DNA from: Pseudomonas sp. SORT22
Lineage (GTDB): Bacteria > Pseudomonadota > Gammaproteobacteria > Pseudomonadales > Pseudomonadaceae
DNA: 64,000 nt
Direction of reading: 5' to 3'
Assembly: GCF_018417635.1 (NCBI RefSeq)
Contig: NZ_CP071007.1
Location: 5,736,741 to 5,800,740 of the forward strand
Shown: positions 15,096-25,214 of the stretch, one piece after another
How the letters are laid out: each line of letters begins with the position of its first letter
Numbering within the stretch: the stretch's first letter is position 1
The notes under the pieces: model-generated
Seen by the model: only the letters and a program-made list of their open reading frames with translations
Database searches by the model: none
What the model was told of the DNA's origin: nothing
Translations under genes and position numbers: made by a program

Positions 15096-15896
15096 TTAGC
15101 GGATCTTGAAGTCGATGGGTACGCTGACCCAGCCGTCCTGGGCCACGTCGCCCTGCTTGGCCGGGACGAAGCTCCAACGCTTGACCGCAGCCAGGGCGGC
15201 GTCGTCGAGCTGCTGGCGGCCACTGCTTTTCTGAATCTGGATGTCACCCGGCTTGCCGCTGGCCAGTACCCGCACCCGCAACAACACCGTGCCTTCCCAG
15301 CCGCGACGCTGGGCCAGCGACGGGTACTCCGGCGCCGGGTTCTTCAGGTACGCGGCGTTGGCCGAAGCCGGGGTCACCGGCGCTGGTGCCGGCGGAGCCG
15401 GGGGCGCTGGTGGTGCTGCCGGTTGTGGCGGTACGGGCGGTTGCTCGACCGCCTTGGGCGCAGGCTTGGGTACCGGTTTAGGCACAGGTTTCGGCTTGGG
15501 CTTGGGTACCGGCTTGGGCGCAGGTTTGGCGGCCAGCTCATCAACCACCGGTGGCGGCGGCTCGACCACTGCCGGTGGCGGTGGCGGAGGCGGCTCGACG
15601 GCCGGCGGCGCTGGCTGGGAAAACTCGATGGTCATCGGCGGGATTTCCGGCGGCACCACCGGCAACACCGGGGTCGGCGCCTGGCTCACCCAGTACGCCA
15701 GCGCACCGTGCAAGGCCAGGGCAAACACCCCGAGCAGAATCTTCTCCCGACGGCTCAGCGCGCTTTTCGGCGTGCTTTGCAGACGCAACTGCGCCAGCGG
15801 CAACCGCAGCGGGCGACCGAGGTCGACCAGCTCGCCGCTCGGCGACTGGCGCCAAAGCACATCGTGAGCACTGGCGGCGGTCTGGACATTACCCAT
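15096..15896 (-). CDS. tonB: TonB family energy transducer
   Basis: A 266-residue TonB protein. A cytosolic N-terminal stretch of about 50 residues precedes one membrane helix (53-70). The periplasmic spacer is rich in Pro with Lys-Pro and Glu-Pro repeats (about 85-170). The C-terminal domain contains 'YPSLAQRRGWEGTVLLRVRVLASGKPGDIQIQKSSG' split over two blocks and 'AALAAVKRWSFVPAK'. It is longer at the N-terminus than E. coli TonB, as in other Pseudomonas TonB proteins. It heads the tonB-exbB-exbD operon next to a TonB receptor and so probably energises that receptor. Confidence 0.93.
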   Translation of the reverse strand: MGNVQTAASAHDVLWRQSPSGELVDLGRPLRLPLAQLRLQSTPKSALSRREKILLGVFALALHGALAYWVSQAPTPVLPVVPPEIPPMTIEFSQPAPPAVEPPPPPPPAVVEPPPPVVDELAAKPAPKPVPKPKPKPVPKPVPKPAPKAVEQPPVPPQPAAPPAPPAPPAPAPVTPASANAAYLKNPAPEYPSLAQRRGWEGTVLLRVRVLASGKPGDIQIQKSSGRQQLDDAALAAVKRWSFVPAKQGDVAQDGWVSVPIDFKIR

Positions 15897-16143
15897 TGAT
15901 CAACTCCTGGGACGTGAGTGCGTTTCGTCGAAGGCAGGTCAATTGCCTTCGCTGGGGTGGATCATCAACTTCTGTTACTTATGTCTTAAAGTAATTTTTA
16001 AAGTTATGGATAGAACCAAAACACATATATAAATGAGCCGAACCGCTCTAAGCCGCGCCCTTCAAGGGCTGGCGCCAACGCCCTGAAACGCCATGCCTGC
16101 AGGGCATGAAAAATATTCGCCAAAGGCATCGAAAAACACCGTT
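15897..16143 (-). promoter_or_regulatory. Upstream region of tonB with AT-rich promoter core
   Basis: The 247 bases between the receptor stop and tonB contain an AT-rich core (about 15970-16035). On the minus strand it reads CCATAACTTTAAAAATTACT, then TTTAAGACATAAGTAAC. It resembles the AT-rich leaders of the other sulfur-linked operons. Two GC-rich hairpins (around 16059-16085 and 16091-16107) near the receptor stop may end or stabilise the receptor transcript. No gene is evident. Confidence 0.35.
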
Positions 16144-18486
16144 TCAGAAGTCGTAGCGGCCGGTCACACCCAAGGTCCGCGGGGTGCCGAGCAAGCCTTC
16201 ATAACCGCCGTTGGCCGCGCTCCAGAGGGTGGTGTAGTAGGTTTTGTCGAAAGCGTTCTTCAGCCACAGCGAGACATCCCACTGGCCCAGGCCAAGGTCG
16301 CCACGCAAGCCGGTGGAGAGGTTGACCACGGCGTAGCTGGGGATCTGCGCGAAGTCCGAGTCCTCGACCGTGCCCACCGCCTTGGAGCGGAACGCGTAAC
16401 TGGCGGTGACGTAAGGTTGCAGGCCGTTGTCCAGATCCCACTGGTACTGGCCGTTGGCGTTGGCGATCCATTTCGACGCGCCGACTACCTGGTGGCCACT
16501 GAGGTCGCAGGCCGCCGGCGCCCCCGGTTGCAGAGCGACTTCCGGGGCGCACGGGGCGTCCTTGTAAGACAGATACCGCACGTCGTTGTAGGAGCCGTTG
16601 ATGTTCAGGGTCAGGCCACGTACCGGGATCAGCGTGCTTTCCAGCTCCACCCCGCGTGAGCGCACGGAGCCGGCATTGGTCAGGTACTGCACGCGGTTGG
16701 CGTCGTCGTAGGCGTTGGTCTGGTAGCCGTGCACCTCGGTCCAGAACAGGTTGGCGTTGAGCTGCAGGCGACGGTCCCAGAGGGTGCTCTTCAAGCCCAG
16801 TTCGGCGTTGTTGGCGCGCTCGGTGCCGATCAGCAGCGAATCGGCGCCGGCAACCGGGGCGGTACCGACCGCCAGGTTGACGCCACCAGACTTCTCGCCG
16901 TGGGACAAGGTGGCGTAGCCAAGCAGGTCATCGCTGAAGCGATAACTCAGGTTGAGCAAGCCCGAAGGGCTGGTGCTGTACTGGTTGAGGTCGCCCGATT
17001 CATAGGCACCCACCCGACCCTGGCGCGCAGTTGCCGCAGCGCCTGCAACCGCCGCACCACCGACGGCCGCGGCGCGATCGACCCAGGCGCTTTTCTCCTC
17101 ATAGGTGCCGCGTACCCCGGCGGTGAAATCCAGGCGCTCGGTCAGGTGCCAGGTGCCCTGGGCGAACAGGGCAAAGCTGTCAGTCTTGATATGGCCCTTG
17201 CCGACGCTGCTGACATTGGCCAGAGCCCCGGCTGGCGTACCGTTCCAGATATCCGCCTGGGGCCCGTAATGGACGAAGGATTTGTTGTCCAGGTCGGAGC
17301 CGAAGTAATAGGCACCCAGTACATAGTCGAAGAAGCCGCCGGTTGGCGAGGCCAGGCGAAATTCCTGCGAGTACTGTTTATCACGCACCGACACCCCGGC
17401 GTTGTAGGCCGCCGGCACGTTCAGGCCATCATCGTTGCGCGGGGTGAAGTCCCACCAGCGGTAGGCGCTTACCGAGGTCAGGGTGAAGTCGTTGTCCAGG
17501 GTCCAGTTGGCTTCCAGGGAAGTCCCGCCCTGGAACACCGTGACCTGCTGATCGTCATCGAGGTTGACCTTGCGCTTGCTGCCATCGACCAGCGTCGCCC
17601 CGGCCGCCTGGGCCCGCGCTTCATAGCGGTTGACGCCATTGATGGTCGGCCCGGTGCTGTACAGCAGGCGAGTGCCGGCGCTGGAATCTTCTTCGTTGTA
17701 GTCGCCGATCCAGCGCAGGTTGAACTGCTCGTTGGGCTTGTACAGCAGCTGGCCGCGAAAGCCCTGGCGCGAACCGCCGTTGAGGGTATGGCCGTCGAAT
17801 TCGTTCTTGATGTCGCCATCGTTGCGCGTTCGGTAGGCCGAAATGCGCCCGGCCAGGGTCTCGCTCAAGGGCCCGGACAGGGTGCCCTTGGTCTGCAAGT
17901 AGCCATCCTCGCCCACCGAGGTTTCGATGCTGCGCTCGGGGGTGAAGCTCGGCGCACGGGTGCTGATGTTGATCACCCCGGCGGTGGTGTTCTTGCCAAA
18001 CAGCGTGCCCTGCGGGCCGCGCAGCACTTCCAGTTGCTCGATGTCCATGAGGTCGAACACGGCCATGCCCGGGCGGCCGAGGTAGACGTTGTCCAGGTAC
18101 AGGCCGACGCTGCCTTCCAGGCCGTCGCTGGCCGGGTTGTTGCCCAGGCCGCGAATCGACACGCTGGACTGGCGCGCGTGCATATAGGCGACGTTGACGC
18201 TGGGCACCAGCTGCTGCAGGTCCTGAATGCGATACACCCGCTGGCTTTCCAGGGCCTGGCCGTCAAGCACGCTGATCGGCGTTGGCACATCCTGGGCGCT
18301 CTCTTCGCGGCGCCGGGCGGTGACGGTGACGGTCTTGAGCTGGCTGTCGCTGGCCTTGACCTCAGGCTTTGCCGAGTCGGCGGCCTGAGCCGGCAACCAG
18401 TGCGCGCTGCCGGCCAGCAGCAAGGCCAGGGGCAGGCGCTGGAGCCGCCGTGAAGACAAGGGTGCAGCGCGAAGGGTCGGGCTCAT
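16144..18486 (-). CDS. TonB-dependent outer-membrane receptor, possibly for sulfate esters
   Basis: A 780-residue TonB-dependent receptor. A signal peptide (to about residue 36) is followed by a TonB-box-like stretch 'LKTVTVTARRREE'. The plug domain has 'VPTPISVLDGQALE', 'SVSIRGLGNN' and 'IEQLEVLRGPQGTLFGKNTTAGVINIST'. The long beta-barrel ends in Phe ('LGVTGRYDF'), as needed for outer-membrane insertion. It sits beside its own tonB-exbBD operon and is divergent from a LysR gene followed by a sulfatase-family gene. This parallels the sftP/sftR arrangement described for sulfate-ester use in P. putida, so a sulfur-bearing ligand is likely but unproven. Confidence 0.88.
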   Translation of the reverse strand: MSPTLRAAPLSSRRLQRLPLALLLAGSAHWLPAQAADSAKPEVKASDSQLKTVTVTARRREESAQDVPTPISVLDGQALESQRVYRIQDLQQLVPSVNVAYMHARQSSVSIRGLGNNPASDGLEGSVGLYLDNVYLGRPGMAVFDLMDIEQLEVLRGPQGTLFGKNTTAGVINISTRAPSFTPERSIETSVGEDGYLQTKGTLSGPLSETLAGRISAYRTRNDGDIKNEFDGHTLNGGSRQGFRGQLLYKPNEQFNLRWIGDYNEEDSSAGTRLLYSTGPTINGVNRYEARAQAAGATLVDGSKRKVNLDDDQQVTVFQGGTSLEANWTLDNDFTLTSVSAYRWWDFTPRNDDGLNVPAAYNAGVSVRDKQYSQEFRLASPTGGFFDYVLGAYYFGSDLDNKSFVHYGPQADIWNGTPAGALANVSSVGKGHIKTDSFALFAQGTWHLTERLDFTAGVRGTYEEKSAWVDRAAAVGGAAVAGAAATARQGRVGAYESGDLNQYSTSPSGLLNLSYRFSDDLLGYATLSHGEKSGGVNLAVGTAPVAGADSLLIGTERANNAELGLKSTLWDRRLQLNANLFWTEVHGYQTNAYDDANRVQYLTNAGSVRSRGVELESTLIPVRGLTLNINGSYNDVRYLSYKDAPCAPEVALQPGAPAACDLSGHQVVGASKWIANANGQYQWDLDNGLQPYVTASYAFRSKAVGTVEDSDFAQIPSYAVVNLSTGLRGDLGLGQWDVSLWLKNAFDKTYYTTLWSAANGGYEGLLGTPRTLGVTGRYDF

Positions 18487-18500
18487 GGGCGGCTCCTGGC

Positions 18501-18520
18501 AAAGGAATTTATATTCCTTT
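18501..18520. promoter_or_regulatory. Inverted repeat AAAGGAAT-N4-ATTCCTTT in the receptor/LysR divergent promoter
   Basis: Two perfect 8-base arms, AAAGGAAT (18501-18508) and ATTCCTTT (18513-18520), separated by TTAT. It sits 15 bases upstream of the receptor start codon, so protein bound there would cover the leader or core promoter. The half-site recurs before the hydrolase gene at 13.83 kb. Confidence 0.5.
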
Positions 18521-18540
18521 AAGTTATTTATTTATGATTC

Positions 18541-18557
18541 GACATATATTTACTGCA
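18541..18557 (-). promoter_or_regulatory. Copy of the sulfur-operon AT-rich element between receptor and LysR gene
   Basis: On the minus strand the segment reads TGCAGTAAATATATGTC. It matches 13 of 17 positions of the element before the tau-like operon (TGCACTAAAGATATTTA). It lies 55 bases from the receptor start and 74 from the LysR start, and so could control both. Confidence 0.4.
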
Positions 18558-18630
18558 TAAGAGATTGCCTTTATAAGGAGTGCACCAGAGGCAGAGCAAA
18601 TGCATTTGCCCGATACTTTTTATGTGAAAA

Positions 18631-19581
18631 ATGCATATAGACCTGCGCCAACTCCGCCACCTGATCGCCCTTGCCGAGCACCGCAGCTTCGTCGCCGCGG
18701 CGACCGCGGTGAACCTCTCGCAATCGGCCTTCAGCCGCAGCATCCAGGCCCTGGAGCACAGCGCCGGCTGCCAGTTGGTGGACCGCTCACACAAAGAACT
18801 GCCACCGACCAAGCAGGGCCTGGTGGTGCTCGAACACGCGCGCCGGCTGATCAGCGGCGCGCGCCAGTTGAGCAACGAGATCAGCCAGTTCAATGGCCTG
18901 GAAGCCGGCGAGCTGCGCTTCGGCTGCGGCCCGGCGCCCGCCGCGGGCCTGGTGCCACGGGCGATTGGCGGCTTCATCGGCCGCTACCCCAAGGCGCGGG
19001 TGCAGTTTCAGGTCGATGACTGGCAGAGCCTGAACAAGCGCCTGCTGGCCGAGGAGTTCGAATTCTTCGTCGCCGACACCCGCAGCTTCGAGGCCGACCC
19101 GCAATACCAGACCCTGCGCCTGCGGCCTCGACGCTGGCATTTTTGCTGCCGCGCCGGGCACCCGCTGGCGGCGCTATCGAGCGTCAGCGCCGAGCAACTG
19201 TTGCACTACCCCTTGGCCGTCACCCTGCGCCCACCCAACCTGCGCAAGGTGATCGCCGACCTCAGCGGCCGCCCGGATTTCGTCGCCAACGTCGAGTGCG
19301 AGAACAGCTACAGCCTGCTTGGGGTGGTGCTCAGTTCCGATGCCATCGGCATCTGCGGCGCCTACAGCGACGCCCTGCACAACGCCAACGGCAAACTGGT
19401 GCGGCTGAGCATCGATGGCCTGGCGGACGACTGCGAAGAGCTCTACACCCGCTACGGCATCGTCAGCCAGGCGCGCCTGCGCCTGTCGCCGCTGGCCGAG
19501 GCGATGATCGAACAGATCATCCTCACTGATCAGGCCGACCGCGCCCTCGACGCCTGCAACCTGGAGCAACTGGCGATCTGA
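18631..19581 (+). CDS. LysR-type transcriptional regulator
   Basis: A 316-residue LysR regulator. The N-terminal helix-turn-helix is in 'LRQLRHLIALAEHRSFVAAATAVNLSQSAFSRSIQALE', read over residues 5-42. The periplasmic-binding-like effector domain follows from about residue 93. It is divergent from the TonB receptor and upstream of the sulfatase-family gene, with the shared intergenic region holding an 8-base inverted repeat. It probably senses a sulfur metabolite and controls the receptor and sulfatase genes. The arrangement resembles SftR of P. putida, but sequence identity cannot be judged here. Confidence 0.9.
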   Translation: MHIDLRQLRHLIALAEHRSFVAAATAVNLSQSAFSRSIQALEHSAGCQLVDRSHKELPPTKQGLVVLEHARRLISGARQLSNEISQFNGLEAGELRFGCGPAPAAGLVPRAIGGFIGRYPKARVQFQVDDWQSLNKRLLAEEFEFFVADTRSFEADPQYQTLRLRPRRWHFCCRAGHPLAALSSVSAEQLLHYPLAVTLRPPNLRKVIADLSGRPDFVANVECENSYSLLGVVLSSDAIGICGAYSDALHNANGKLVRLSIDGLADDCEELYTRYGIVSQARLRLSPLAEAMIEQIILTDQADRALDACNLEQLAI

Positions 19582-19681
19582 GCCATTGCGCAAAACGCAT
19601 CGACTGCATTCGGCAAATGCGCTTGTGATACGCGCCCCGGGCGGCGAAAACAGTCAACTGAAATCTGCCCAGGTGACTGCC

Positions 19682-21283
19682 ATGCCCCACCCCACTGCCG
19701 TGCGCAACGTGCTGTACATCATGTGCGACCAACTGCGTCGCGATTACCTCTCGTGCTATGGCCACCGCCATCTGCACACGCCGAACATCGACCGCCTGGC
19801 CGCCGCCGGGGTGCGCTTCAGCCGCGCCTACACCCAGGGCACCATCTGCGGCCCGTCGCGGATGTCGGCCTACACCGGGCGTTATGTCAGCAGCCACCAG
19901 GTGGCCTGGAACGGCGTGCCGCTGCCGCTGGATGAACTGACCCTCGGTGACTACCTGCGCCCTGCCGGCATCCGCACCGCGCTGGTGGGCAAGACCCACG
20001 CCACGCCGAACCAGGAGGCCTTGCAACAGCTGGCCATCGACCCGCTGATGGCCGAGCAGCTCAACGAGGTGGGGTTCGAACCGGTTGCCCGCCACGATGG
20101 CATCTTCCCCGACGACCCGCTGTTCGCCGACAAGCGCGAAAGCGCGCCCTACACCCGCTACCTGCGCGACCACGGCTTTACCGGCGACAACCCCTGGCAC
20201 AGCTGGGCCAATGCCGCCGCAGGCGAAAACGGTGAAATTCTCAGCGGCTGGCACATGCGCAACGCCGACCTGCCCACGCGCCTGCCCGAGCAGCACTCCG
20301 AGACGGTCTACAGCACCGACCGCGCCATCGACTTCATCCAGGCCCAGGGCGAGCAGCCCTGGTGCCTGCACCTGTCGTACATCAAGCCGCACTGGCCCTA
20401 CATCGCCCCGGCGCCTTACCACGCGCTTTACAACGCCAGCCAGGTGCAGGCGCCGATAGCTGTTCAGCCAGGCAACGACCATCCGGTGTATGTCGCGTTC
20501 CGCCAGCACCAGGAAAGCCTCAACTTCTCTCGCGAAGAAGTGCGCCTGAAAGTGATCCCCACCTACATGGGCCTGATCAAACAGATCGACGACCAGCTCG
20601 GGCGCCTGTTCGATGTGCTGCAAAGCAATGGCCGCTGGGACGACACCCTGATCGTGTTCACCAGTGATCACGGTGATTTTCTCGGCGACCATGGCCTGGG
20701 CGAAAAGGAGTTTTTGCTAGAGCCTGCGGTGGGCGTACCGCTGATTGTGCGTGATCCACGGGCGGCGGCGGATGTCAGCCGCGGCACGGTGGATGAGCGA
20801 TTGGTTGAGACCATCGATGCGCTGCCGACCTTCCTCGACGTGCTGGGGTTGCCGAGTGCCGAGCATCGGCTGGAGGGGCGTTCGCTGATTCCGCTGTTGC
20901 ATGGCACCGCCAGCGCCTGGCGCAGCTATGCCATCGCCGAATACGACTACGCCTTCCAGGCCCCGGCCCGCGAGCGCCTGGGCCAGCCGATCGACCGTTG
21001 CCGGATGACCATGGTGCGCAGCGAGCGCTGGAAGTACCTGGCCTATGACGGCTTTCGCGCACAGCTATTCGACCTGCTCAACGACCCGCAAGAGCTGCAC
21101 GACCTGGGTGCGGACCCGGCCTATGCCAGCGTGCGCGAGGCCCACCAGGGTTATCTGTTCGAATGGCTCAGGAGCTTGAAGCGGCGGACCACCATCAGCC
21201 ATGCCGAGATCGAGCGGCGTGGGCAATGGTTTCGCTATGGCGAACCGCGCGAGGACAGCGTGGTGAAGATCGGGGTGTGGTAG
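19682..21283 (+). CDS. Sulfatase-superfamily hydrolase (arylsulfatase / phosphonate monoester hydrolase type)
   Basis: A 533-residue cytosolic enzyme of the alkaline phosphatase/sulfatase superfamily. Metal ligand Asp16 is in 'NVLYIMCDQLRRDYL'. The active-site motif is C56-G-P-S-R60 ('GTICGPSRMSAYTGRY'), in which Cys56 should be oxidised to formylglycine. The second metal site is in 'VFTSDHGDFLGDHGLGEK'. Length and the C-terminal blocks resemble phosphonate monoester hydrolases and related arylsulfatases. It would release sulfate (or phosphonate) from esters. The ATG at 19682 matches the family N-terminus; a TTG at 19586 would add an unlikely 32 residues. No signal peptide is seen. The maturation enzyme is not in the window. 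It follows the LysR gene by 100 bases. Confidence 0.87.
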   Translation: MPHPTAVRNVLYIMCDQLRRDYLSCYGHRHLHTPNIDRLAAAGVRFSRAYTQGTICGPSRMSAYTGRYVSSHQVAWNGVPLPLDELTLGDYLRPAGIRTALVGKTHATPNQEALQQLAIDPLMAEQLNEVGFEPVARHDGIFPDDPLFADKRESAPYTRYLRDHGFTGDNPWHSWANAAAGENGEILSGWHMRNADLPTRLPEQHSETVYSTDRAIDFIQAQGEQPWCLHLSYIKPHWPYIAPAPYHALYNASQVQAPIAVQPGNDHPVYVAFRQHQESLNFSREEVRLKVIPTYMGLIKQIDDQLGRLFDVLQSNGRWDDTLIVFTSDHGDFLGDHGLGEKEFLLEPAVGVPLIVRDPRAAADVSRGTVDERLVETIDALPTFLDVLGLPSAEHRLEGRSLIPLLHGTASAWRSYAIAEYDYAFQAPARERLGQPIDRCRMTMVRSERWKYLAYDGFRAQLFDLLNDPQELHDLGADPAYASVREAHQGYLFEWLRSLKRRTTISHAEIERRGQWFRYGEPREDSVVKIGVW

Positions 21284-21370
21284 GGGCTGCTTTGCAGCCC
21301 ATCGCTGGCAAGCCAGCTCCCACAGGGTTCAGTGTATGCAGTACCTGTGGGAGCGGGCTTGACCCGCGAT
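21284..21370. repeat. Hairpin plus REP-like element between convergent genes
   Basis: A 7-base hairpin GGGCTGC-TTT-GCAGCCC (21284-21300) directly after the sulfatase stop is followed by an imperfect REP-type repeat built on GCTCCCACAGG / CCTGTGGGAGCGGGCTTG (to 21370). It separates the sulfatase gene from the convergent cysA gene and may end both transcripts. Confidence 0.7.
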
Positions 21371-21377
21371 GAGGCCC

Positions 21378-22367
<990 letters not shown>

Positions 22368-22370
22368 GAA

Positions 22371-23243
22371 TTATTCCTCCGCCGCGTTATGGCGCAGACG
22401 GTTAATACGGGACTCGCTCCACTGCTTGAGCAGCAGGATGAAGAGCGCCAGGATCAGCAACAGGCTGGCGACGCTGAAGGCCGCAACGTGGTTGTATTCG
22501 TTGTAGAGAATCTCGACGTGCAGCGGCAAGGTGTTGGTGACCCCGCGAATATGCCCGGACACCACCGACACCGCACCGAACTCGCCCATCGCCCGCGCGG
22601 TACACAGCACCACGCCGTAGATCAGGCCCCATTTGATGTTGGGCAGGGTCACGTGCCAGAACATCTGCCAGCCGTTGGCGCCGAGCAGGCGCGCGGCCTC
22701 CTCTTCCTGGGTGCCCTGCTCCTGCATCAGCGGGATCAGTTCACGGGCCACGAACGGCACGGTGACGAAGATGGTCGCCAGAACGATACCCGGCAAGGCG
22801 AAGACGATCTGGATGTCGTGATCCTGCAACCACGGCCCGAACAGGCCCTGGGCGCCGAACATCAACACATAGACCAGGCCCGCGATCACCGGCGACACCG
22901 AGAATGGCAGGTCGATCAGCGTGACCAGGATGCTCTTGCCACGGAAGTTGTATTTGCTCACACACCAGGCAGCGCTGACCCCGAACACCAGGTTCAGCGG
23001 CACCGAGATGGCCACGGCGATCAGGGTCAGCTTCAACGCCGACAGGGCGTCGGGCTCGAAGATCGCCTCGAAGAACGTGCCCAGGCCCATTTTCAGGCCC
23101 TGGGACACCACGATCACCAGCGGCAGCAGCAGGAACAGGGCGAAGATCAACCAGCCAAGGCTGATCAGGATACGCCGGGAAGTGGCGCTGCCACGGCGGG
23201 CGGCATTGGCCGAAGCGGCCGCGCCAATAGAAGTCGCAGACAT
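22371..23243 (-). CDS. cysW: Sulfate ABC transporter permease CysW
   Basis: A 290-residue inner-membrane permease with about six helices. The cytosolic EAA loop is '[27 protein letters not shown]'. '[18 protein letters not shown]' is a CysW hallmark. The ATG at 23243 follows AAGGAGG at 8 bases and is preferred over a TTG at 23261. It pairs with CysT to form the sulfate channel. It lies 14 bases after cysT. Confidence 0.95.
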   Translation of the reverse strand: MSATSIGAAASANAARRGSATSRRILISLGWLIFALFLLLPLVIVVSQGLKMGLGTFFEAIFEPDALSALKLTLIAVAISVPLNLVFGVSAAWCVSKYNFRGKSILVTLIDLPFSVSPVIAGLVYVLMFGAQGLFGPWLQDHDIQIVFALPGIVLATIFVTVPFVARELIPLMQEQGTQEEEAARLLGANGWQMFWHVTLPNIKWGLIYGVVLCTARAMGEFGAVSVVSGHIRGVTNTLPLHVEILYNEYNHVAAFSVASLLLILALFILLLKQWSESRINRLRHNAAEE

Positions 23244-23257
23244 GGACGTGGCCTCCT

Positions 23258-24076
23258 TCAAGGGGTTTCGATGCGCCGCTGCAGCAAGTTGATCAGCAGC
23301 AACAGGATGAAGGAAACCACCAGCATCAACACGCCGATGGCAGTGGCGCCGGTGTAGTCGTACTGGTCGAGCTTGACCATGATCAGCAGCGGCAGGATTT
23401 CGGTCTTCATCGGCATGTTGCCGGCAATGAAGATCACCGAACCGTACTCGCCAACGCCACGGGCAAAGGCCAGGGCAAAACCGGTCAGCCAGGCCGGCAA
23501 CAGCGCCGGCGCCAGCACGTAGCGGAACACCTGCAGCGGCTTGGCGCCCAGGCAGGCGGCGGCCTCTTCGACTTCACGGGGAATGTCAGCCAGCACCGGC
23601 TGCACCGTGCGCACCACGAACGGCAGGGTCACGAAAGTCAGCGCCAGGGTGATGCCCAAGGGGGTGTAGGCGATCTTGAAACCGAGGTCGGTGGCGAACT
23701 GGCCGACCAGGCCGGCTGGTGCGTACAGCGCGGTCAGGGCAATGCCGGCAACCGCAGTAGGCAGGGCGAACGGCAGGTCGATCATCGCATCGATGATCTT
23801 GCGCCCGGGAAAGGTGTAGCGCACCAGCACCCAGGCCAGCAGGGTGCCGATGATGCCGTTGATGATGGCAGCGTAGAGGGCAGTGCCGAAGCTCAGCTTC
23901 AGCGCCGCAAGCACCCGCGGGGCACTGACGATGGCCCAGAACTGCTCCCAGGTGAGCTGGGCGGCATGTATGAACATGGCGGCCAGCGGTATCAGCACAA
24001 TCAGGCTGAGGTACACCAAGGTGTAGCCCAGCGTCAGCCCGAAGCCGGGTATGACGGGGGAAATACGACGTGACAT
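23258..24076 (-). CDS. cysT: Sulfate ABC transporter permease CysT (CysU)
   Basis: A 272-residue permease. '[27 protein letters not shown]' starts the first helix. The middle holds '[21 protein letters not shown]' and the EAA loop '[29 protein letters not shown]'. '[19 protein letters not shown]' is family-typical. It is preceded by an 83-base gap after sbp that contains a strong hairpin. Confidence 0.95.
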   Translation of the reverse strand: MSRRISPVIPGFGLTLGYTLVYLSLIVLIPLAAMFIHAAQLTWEQFWAIVSAPRVLAALKLSFGTALYAAIINGIIGTLLAWVLVRYTFPGRKIIDAMIDLPFALPTAVAGIALTALYAPAGLVGQFATDLGFKIAYTPLGITLALTFVTLPFVVRTVQPVLADIPREVEEAAACLGAKPLQVFRYVLAPALLPAWLTGFALAFARGVGEYGSVIFIAGNMPMKTEILPLLIMVKLDQYDYTGATAIGVLMLVVSFILLLLINLLQRRIETP

Positions 24077-24101
24077 AAAGGTCCCTGGTTGAACGCACGA
24101 A

Positions 24102-24121
24102 GCCCGGGACGAATCCCGGGC
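24102..24121 (-). other. Intercistronic hairpin between sbp and cysT
   Basis: A perfect 8-base stem, GCCCGGGA (24102-24109) and TCCCGGGC (24114-24121), with a 4-base loop. No T-run follows on the minus strand. Within an operon such a stem commonly protects the upstream message or lowers readthrough, which would fit a need for more binding protein than permease. Confidence 0.6.
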
Positions 24122-24159
24122 CCATGCTGGCTACTGAACGGCGATTATCCTGCCGGGCA

Positions 24160-25167
24160 TCACTGCGCCGTGTAGATCTGGTCGAACACGCCACCATCGT
24201 TGAAGAACTTGGGTTGGGCAGTTTTCCAGCCACCGAAGTCTTTGTCGATAGTCACCAGGTCCAGTTTAGGGAACTGCTTGGCGTATTCGGCGGCGACTTT
24301 CGGATCACGCGGACGGTAGAAGTTCTCGGCCGCGATCTTCTGCCCGGCCGGGCTGTACAGGTGCTTGAGGTACGCCTCGGCGATCTGCTCGTTGCCCTTT
24401 TTCTGCGCGTTCTTGTCGACCACCGCCACTGGCGGCTCGGCAAGGATCGACAGCGACGGCACGACGATGTCGAACTTGTCGGCGCCACCGTCTTCCTTGA
24501 GGGCCAGGAAGGCTTCGTTTTCCCAGGCCAGCAACACGTCACCCTGACCGTTGTTGACGAAGGTGATGGTCGAGCCACGGGCGCCGGTGTCCAGGACCGG
24601 TACGTGCTTGAACAGCTCTTTCACGTACTCCTGGGCCTTGGCTTCGCTGCCACCGGCTTTCAGGCCGTAGGCCCAGGCGGCGAGGAAGTTCCAGCGGGCG
24701 CCGCCGGAGGTTTTCGGGTTCGGGGTAATGACCGAGACGTCCTTCTTGATCAGGTCGCCCCAGTCCTTGATGCCTTTCGGGTTGCCCTTGCGCACCAGGA
24801 AGACGATGGTCGAGGTGTACGGGGTGCTGGCGTCCGGCAGGCGGGTCTGCCAGTTGTCCGGCAGGGTCTTGCCGAGCTTGGCCACTTCGTCGATGTCGCC
24901 GGCCAGGGCCAGGGTCACCACGTCGGCACGCAGGCCGTCGATCACCGCGCGGGCCTGCTTGCCCGAACCCCCGTGGGACTGCTGGATCTTCACCTTGTCG
25001 TCCGGGTGAGCCTGCTGCCAGTGCTTGATGAACTCGGCGTTGTACTGCTGATACAACTCGCGGGTCGGATCATAGGACACGTTCAGCAGTTCGTAGTCCT
25101 TGGCGATTGCGGAACCGGCAAAAACGGCGCTGGCGAGTGCAGCCAGGGCATAACGGCGGATGGACAT
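24160..25167 (-). CDS. sbp: Periplasmic sulfate-binding protein
   Basis: A 335-residue protein with a signal peptide (1-22) and the Sbp/CysP pattern: '[17 protein letters not shown]', '[19 protein letters not shown]', '[20 protein letters not shown]' and '[12 protein letters not shown]'. It binds sulfate through main-chain and Ser/Thr contacts and delivers it to CysTWA. It follows oscA by 47 bases. Confidence 0.95.
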   Translation of the reverse strand: MSIRRYALAALASAVFAGSAIAKDYELLNVSYDPTRELYQQYNAEFIKHWQQAHPDDKVKIQQSHGGSGKQARAVIDGLRADVVTLALAGDIDEVAKLGKTLPDNWQTRLPDASTPYTSTIVFLVRKGNPKGIKDWGDLIKKDVSVITPNPKTSGGARWNFLAAWAYGLKAGGSEAKAQEYVKELFKHVPVLDTGARGSTITFVNNGQGDVLLAWENEAFLALKEDGGADKFDIVVPSLSILAEPPVAVVDKNAQKKGNEQIAEAYLKHLYSPAGQKIAAENFYRPRDPKVAAEYAKQFPKLDLVTIDKDFGGWKTAQPKFFNDGGVFDQIYTAQ

Positions 25168-25214
25168 GGTGAAGCTCCCGATTGGCGTATTTTTCTAATT
25201 AGGTGGCGCGATAA

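Noticed and set aside
16729..18453. A 574-codon plus-strand frame opposite the TonB receptor
   Set aside because: The receptor on the minus strand has plug, barrel and C-terminal Phe. The antisense frame is an artefact of third-position GC.
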